Source of the DNA: an uncultured Chlamydiaceae bacterium
GTDB lineage: Bacteria > Chlamydiota > Chlamydiia > Chlamydiales > Parachlamydiaceae
Direction of reading: 5' to 3'
Assembly: GCA_945957185.1 (NCBI GenBank)
Contig: CAMFKA010000016.1
Location: 1 to 16,582 of the forward strand
Length of the DNA: 16,582 nucleotides
The notes under the pieces are model-generated. The model was not told the origin of the DNA. It did not search any database and was given only the letters and a program-made list of their open reading frames with translations. Made by a program: the position numbers and the translations under genes. Below are positions 13,981 through 16,582 of the stretch, piece after piece (position 1 is the first letter of the stretch; every line of letters starts with the position of its first letter).

Positions 13981-14636
13981 AGAAAACAGCTTTAGTCATC
14001 CATTCCGGCGGGATGGATTCTTCGCTTTGCTTGGCTTTAGCAATACAAGAGCATGGCGCAGCAAACGTCCTAAGCGTTTCGTTTCAATACGATCAGCGAC
14101 ATCAAAATGAACTGACGAAAGCCGCGTTCATTTGTAAATCCTGGGGCGTGGATCACGTTGTGATTCCGCTGAATTGCCTAAAACAGATCACCTCCAATGC
14201 ACTGATGGATTCTACTATTCCGATTGAAATGGTTGAGGGGTCTGCTCCCAACACCCTGGTGGTGGGAAGGAATGGATTAATGGCGCGCTTGGGTGCGATT
14301 CATGCTCACTCTCTTGGAGCTAAAAAAATCTATTTAGGGGTGATCGGAGTGGAGGGAAGCTACTCCGGTTATCGCGATTGCTCCCGATCGTATTTCGATC
14401 TTGTAGAAAAGACGCTTCGCTTAGACCTTGATGATCACACTTTTGAAATTAGCACTCCATTGGTCGAAATGACCAAAGCCGAAACGATGGAGTTAGGGGA
14501 GCGGTTAGGAGTTTTAGAATTTTTGCTGAAGAACACGGTAACGTGCTATGAAGGGGTTTGCGCAGAAGGGTGCGGATGTTGCCCGGCATGTAAGTTAAGA
14601 GCTCAAGGTCTTGAGGAATTTCGAGCCAAAAAATAG
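13977..14636 (+). CDS. queC: 7-cyano-7-deazaguanine (preQ0) synthase
   Basis: QueC converts 7-carboxy-7-deazaguanine to preQ0 with ATP and ammonia, in the pathway to queuosine in tRNA. The 219-residue protein starts with the PP-loop ATP pyrophosphatase motif SGGMDS (10-15). Near the C-terminus Cys190, Cys199, Cys202 and Cys205 (in TCYEG and CGCCPACKLR) form the zinc site of the family; further cysteines at 195 and 201 are extra. The start at 13977 shares ATGA with the msbA stop codon, a 4-nt overlap that points to coupled expression; no strong ribosome site is seen. C. trachomatis lacks this gene. Other preQ0 genes (queD, queE, folE) are not in this window. Confidence 0.94.
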   Translation: MKKTALVIHSGGMDSSLCLALAIQEHGAANVLSVSFQYDQRHQNELTKAAFICKSWGVDHVVIPLNCLKQITSNALMDSTIPIEMVEGSAPNTLVVGRNGLMARLGAIHAHSLGAKKIYLGVIGVEGSYSGYRDCSRSYFDLVEKTLRLDLDDHTFEISTPLVEMTKAETMELGERLGVLEFLLKNTVTCYEGVCAEGCGCCPACKLRAQGLEEFRAKK

Positions 14637-14666
14637 TTGCGACAAAATTGTTAATTTGTGTAGTAT
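14637..14666 (+). promoter_or_regulatory. Candidate promoter of rpsU
   Basis: TTGCGA (14637-14642, 4/6) directly follows the queC stop codon, and TAGTAT (14661-14666, 4/6) lies 18 nt later. A start near 14670-14673 would fall at the first bases of the large stem-loop, giving a transcript that begins with the structured leader. Confidence 0.45.
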
Positions 14667-14668
14667 TT

Positions 14669-14743
14669 GGTTATCTCAGGCCTTAATCGCTGTTTTTTTC
14701 CTAGGAAAAAGGTCGCGATCAGGGTCTAAATGATGAGATAACC
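14669..14743 (+). promoter_or_regulatory. Long structured leader before rpsU
   Basis: A 75-nt imperfect inverted repeat has three stacked helices. The outer one is GGTTATCTCA (14669-14678) with TGAGATAACC (14734-14743), 10 perfect pairs. The middle one is 14679-14690 with 14715-14726, 12 positions with one mismatch and a few G-U pairs. The inner one is a TTTTTCC / GGAAAAA stem (14695-14701 with 14704-14710). A 7-nt bulge sits on the 3' side. It lies 45 nt before the rpsU start. It could be an autoregulatory leader bound by a ribosomal protein, or a terminator of the preceding operon. Confidence 0.6.
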
Positions 14744-14788
14744 TGAAAAAATTTAAATTTTCAACCTATTGTTAAGGATGTGATGTAG

Positions 14789-14968
14789 ATGACAACAGTG
14801 AAAGTGCGCATGGGCGATTCGATTGATAAGGCTCTCCGAGCTCTGAAAAAGAGACTAGACAAAGAGGGAGTAATGAAATCCGTTAAAGCTCACCGTTTTT
14901 ACTCCAAGCCTTCGATCAGAAAGCGCGCTAAAGCGAAAGCTGCTCTGAAGTACAAGCGCACACGCTAA
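14789..14968 (+). CDS. rpsU: 30S ribosomal protein S21
   Basis: This small basic ribosomal protein sits at the platform of the 30S subunit near the anti-Shine-Dalgarno region and helps initiation. The translation is 59 residues, starting MTTVKVRMGDSIDKALRALK. The S21 pattern of an N-terminal strand, then long basic helices, is seen, with RFYSKPSIRKRAKAKAALK near the C-terminus. The length is slightly below the E. coli protein (71) and similar to many bacterial S21 proteins. AAGGA lies about 10 nt before the ATG. A structured leader precedes the gene and a textbook terminator follows it, so it is monocistronic. rpsU next to dnaJ matches C. trachomatis CT342-CT341. Confidence 0.96.
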   Translation: MTTVKVRMGDSIDKALRALKKRLDKEGVMKSVKAHRFYSKPSIRKRAKAKAALKYKRTR

Positions 14969-14970
14969 CA

Positions 14971-15003
14971 TCAGACCTCCTTTTGGAGGTCTGATTTTTT
15001 TTT
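14971..15003 (+). terminator. Intrinsic terminator of rpsU
   Basis: A perfect 10-bp stem (TCAGACCTCC with GGAGGTCTGA), a TTTT loop and a run of nine T residues begin 2 nt after the rpsU stop codon. This is a classical Rho-independent terminator. Confidence 0.97.
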
Positions 15004-15017
15004 GCGCATTGCAGTTT

Positions 15018-15046
15018 ATTCACTCCGTGGGAGTGAATTTTCTTTT
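15018..15046 (+). terminator. Second hairpin with T-rich tail between rpsU and dnaJ
   Basis: A perfect 9-bp stem (ATTCACTCC 15018-15026 with 15030-15038), a GTG loop and a T-rich tail (15038-15046) lie 15 nt after the rpsU terminator. It is either a tandem backup terminator or a regulatory element in front of dnaJ. Confidence 0.55.
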
Positions 15047-15127
15047 TATAAATGGAGTCTTCAATAGACACGCCCATCCTTTTTTTGACACAAAATAAGA
15101 GTAGATAATTTCGAGGGAGTTACCAAT

Positions 15128-16297
15128 ATGTCCGATTATTATACTATCTTAGAGCTTCCCCGCACGGCCTCGCAAGACGAAATCAAAAAAGCCTACCGTA
15201 AAAAAGCCCTACGCTACCATCCCGACAGAAATCAAGGCGATGCAGATGCAGAAAAAAAATTCAAAGAGATCTCTGAAGCCTACGAAGTCCTAAGCGACGA
15301 AAAAAAACGCGCTCTCTACGACCGCTACGGTAAAGATGCTGTTTCCGGTGCTGCCGGTGGTCACCCTGGTGGAGCTGGAGGATTCTCTTCAATGGAAGAG
15401 GCTCTTCGCACCTTTATGGGAGCTTTCGGCGGCGGCGGAGGTCCCGGCACCGACTCTATTTTCGAAGGAATTTTCGGTGGTGGAGGCGATTTCGGTGGAG
15501 GAGGAGCCTCTCGCGGAGCACGCCAAGGCGCCAGCAAACGAGTGAATATCACGATCTCTTTTGAAGAAGCCGCAAAAGGCGTCGAAAAAGAATTGGCAAT
15601 CACGAATCTCGTTAATTGCAGCCAATGCCACGGAAAAGGAACAACTGCAGCCGATGGCATTCAAAAATGCAAGCGATGCCAAGGCAACGGACAGATTTTC
15701 GAGCAACGAGGGTTCTTTAGCATGTCTACACCGTGCCCACAGTGTCATGGTGAAGGTCAAGTGATCACGAATCCTTGCTCCAATTGCAAAGGACAAGGCG
15801 CCGTTAAAGAGAAACAGCATGTCAAAGTCAATATTCCTGCCGGCGTCGACAGCGGAATGCGTTTACGCATGAGCGGCTACGGTGATGCCGGACATAATGG
15901 CGGACCCGCAGGCGATTTGTACGTCTTTATCAATGTCGAAGCACACGAAATCTTCGAGCGCGAAGGTAACGACATCTTGCTCAACATCCCGATCAGCATT
16001 GCAGAAGCAGCTTTAGGATGCAAAAAAGAAGTCCCTTGTCTTATTTCCGGTACATGCCGCATCACCATTCCGGAAGGAACTCAAAATGGAAAGATTTTGC
16101 GTGTAAAAGGTTTGGGCTTCCCAAATGTCCACGGAGCCGGAAAAGGGGATCTACTTGTGCGTATCATTGTGGAAATCCCAACTCTATTGAGCGAAAGGCA
16201 AAAGCAGCTGCTGCGTGAGTTCAGCGAATTGGAAGATCCCAGAAACACTCCTCAAAAGAAGGGTTTCGTAGACAAAATTAAGGATCTCTTCAAGTAG
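15128..16297 (+). CDS. dnaJ: Chaperone protein DnaJ (Hsp40)
   Basis: DnaJ delivers unfolded proteins to DnaK and stimulates its ATPase. The 389-residue protein has the full type I order: a J domain (1-70) with HPD at 31-33; a Gly/Phe-rich linker (about 75-137) with long runs of glycine; a zinc-binding domain with four CxxCxGxG repeats starting at Cys164, Cys181, Cys203 and Cys217; and a C-terminal substrate-binding region. GGGAG lies 8 nt before the ATG. Upstream, a perfect TTGACA (15085-15090) is followed by GATAAT (15104-15109) at only 13 nt, unusually short for a sigma70-type promoter, so the real -10 is unclear. No CIRCE is seen here. dnaK and grpE are not in the window. Confidence 0.98.
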   Translation: MSDYYTILELPRTASQDEIKKAYRKKALRYHPDRNQGDADAEKKFKEISEAYEVLSDEKKRALYDRYGKDAVSGAAGGHPGGAGGFSSMEEALRTFMGAFGGGGGPGTDSIFEGIFGGGGDFGGGGASRGARQGASKRVNITISFEEAAKGVEKELAITNLVNCSQCHGKGTTAADGIQKCKRCQGNGQIFEQRGFFSMSTPCPQCHGEGQVITNPCSNCKGQGAVKEKQHVKVNIPAGVDSGMRLRMSGYGDAGHNGGPAGDLYVFINVEAHEIFEREGNDILLNIPISIAEAALGCKKEVPCLISGTCRITIPEGTQNGKILRVKGLGFPNVHGAGKGDLLVRIIVEIPTLLSERQKQLLREFSELEDPRNTPQKKGFVDKIKDLFK

Positions 16298-16438
16298 CAA
16301 AGAAAGCCTCGCGAATGTGTTAGTTCACTGAAGATAACCAGGCCGGGGAAGGCATAGGCGTCAACCTAATCCATTATATTTCTTATGTTATTGAAAATTA
16401 ACATCCAAGGAAAGGGAGAGGATAACGCGGAGGCGCGG

Positions 16439-16545
16439 GGACGCAGAGACGCGGAGTCTTTTTTTATAAAAGAGCATAAGTGTGTTTTTTCTAGACAATG
16501 GAAACCCTTTTACCACTTTTGAATTTTCTCCGCGTCCCTGCGTCC
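16439..16545. repeat. Inverted GC-rich repeat in A/T-rich spacer
   Basis: GGACGCAGAGACGCGGAG (16439-16456) and its reverse complement with one mismatch (16528-16545) enclose about 71 bp of A/T-rich sequence. Similar CGCAGAGACGCGGAG-type words are scattered as intergenic repeats in many environmental bacteria. The pair could fold or mark a small non-autonomous element. The rest of 16298-16582 holds no convincing gene or terminator that I can see; the window ends in a TTGACA (16568-16573) that may begin a promoter for a gene beyond the edge. Confidence 0.6.
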
Positions 16546-16582
16546 ATCCTATTGCGCACATCTTTTTTTGACAAAAATCATA

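Noticed and set aside
15018..15038. CACTCC...GGAGTG before dnaJ as a CIRCE element
   Set aside because: The CACTC and GAGTG words resemble CIRCE arms, but they are only 5 nt apart instead of 9 and the outer TTAG/CTAA parts are missing.
15389..15820. 143-codon open frame opposite dnaJ
   Set aside because: It is a shadow of the Gly-rich and zinc-finger coding region; dnaJ fully explains the sequence.
16385..16522. 45-codon open frame after dnaJ
   Set aside because: Part of it is a translation of the GC-rich repeat, no ribosome site of good spacing is evident, and the composition looks random.

Overview
The window looks like a stretch of chromosome from a member of the phylum Chlamydiae, most likely one of the environmental, amoeba-associated lineages (Parachlamydia/Waddlia type) rather than Chlamydia itself. 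This rests on gene order recalled from C. trachomatis: pepF-groES-groEL (CT112-CT110), himD/ihf - CT266-like hypothetical - accA - msbA (CT267-CT264) and rpsU next to dnaJ (CT342/CT341) are all present. Genes absent from C. trachomatis (queC, a YkuD L,D-transpeptidase, a Y1 transposase) point to a less reduced genome. No database search was possible, so the lineage is an inference.

Layout. Positions 1-825 hold a small mobile unit: a 150-residue IS200/REP-associated (Y1, HUH) transposase between two oppositely oriented ~100-bp palindromic repeats, with a third, almost identical repeat just beyond. Next come, all on the minus strand, tRNA-Asn(GUU) with its own promoter, groEL with a terminator, groES, and pepF. 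A 27-bp perfect inverted repeat with CIRCE geometry but altered inner arms lies between pepF and groES. From 5054, an HPr gene (+) converges on a three-gene minus-strand operon (DUF151 bifunctional nuclease, rpiA, small hypothetical), the two stop codons overlapping. tyrS (+) follows, divergent from that operon.

From 8370 to 14636 six genes lie head to tail on the plus strand and look like one operon: an IHF/HU protein, a large conserved chlamydial hypothetical, a membrane-anchored L,D-transpeptidase, accA, msbA and queC. Spacings are 0 to about 18 nt, and msbA/queC overlap by 4 nt. It mixes nucleoid architecture, fatty-acid synthesis, lipid A export and cell-wall cross-linking, that is, envelope building, with 7-deazaguanine synthesis at the end. 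rpsU follows with its own promoter, a long structured leader and a textbook terminator, then dnaJ. The last 285 bp carry no convincing gene, only an inverted GC-rich repeat and the start of another promoter-like sequence.

Most of the window is ordinary housekeeping DNA. I found no new multi-gene defence or secretion system. The points most worth a second look are the transposase/repeat cluster, the variant CIRCE operator, the structured rpsU leader, the transpeptidase inserted into a conserved chlamydial gene string, and the coupled queC.
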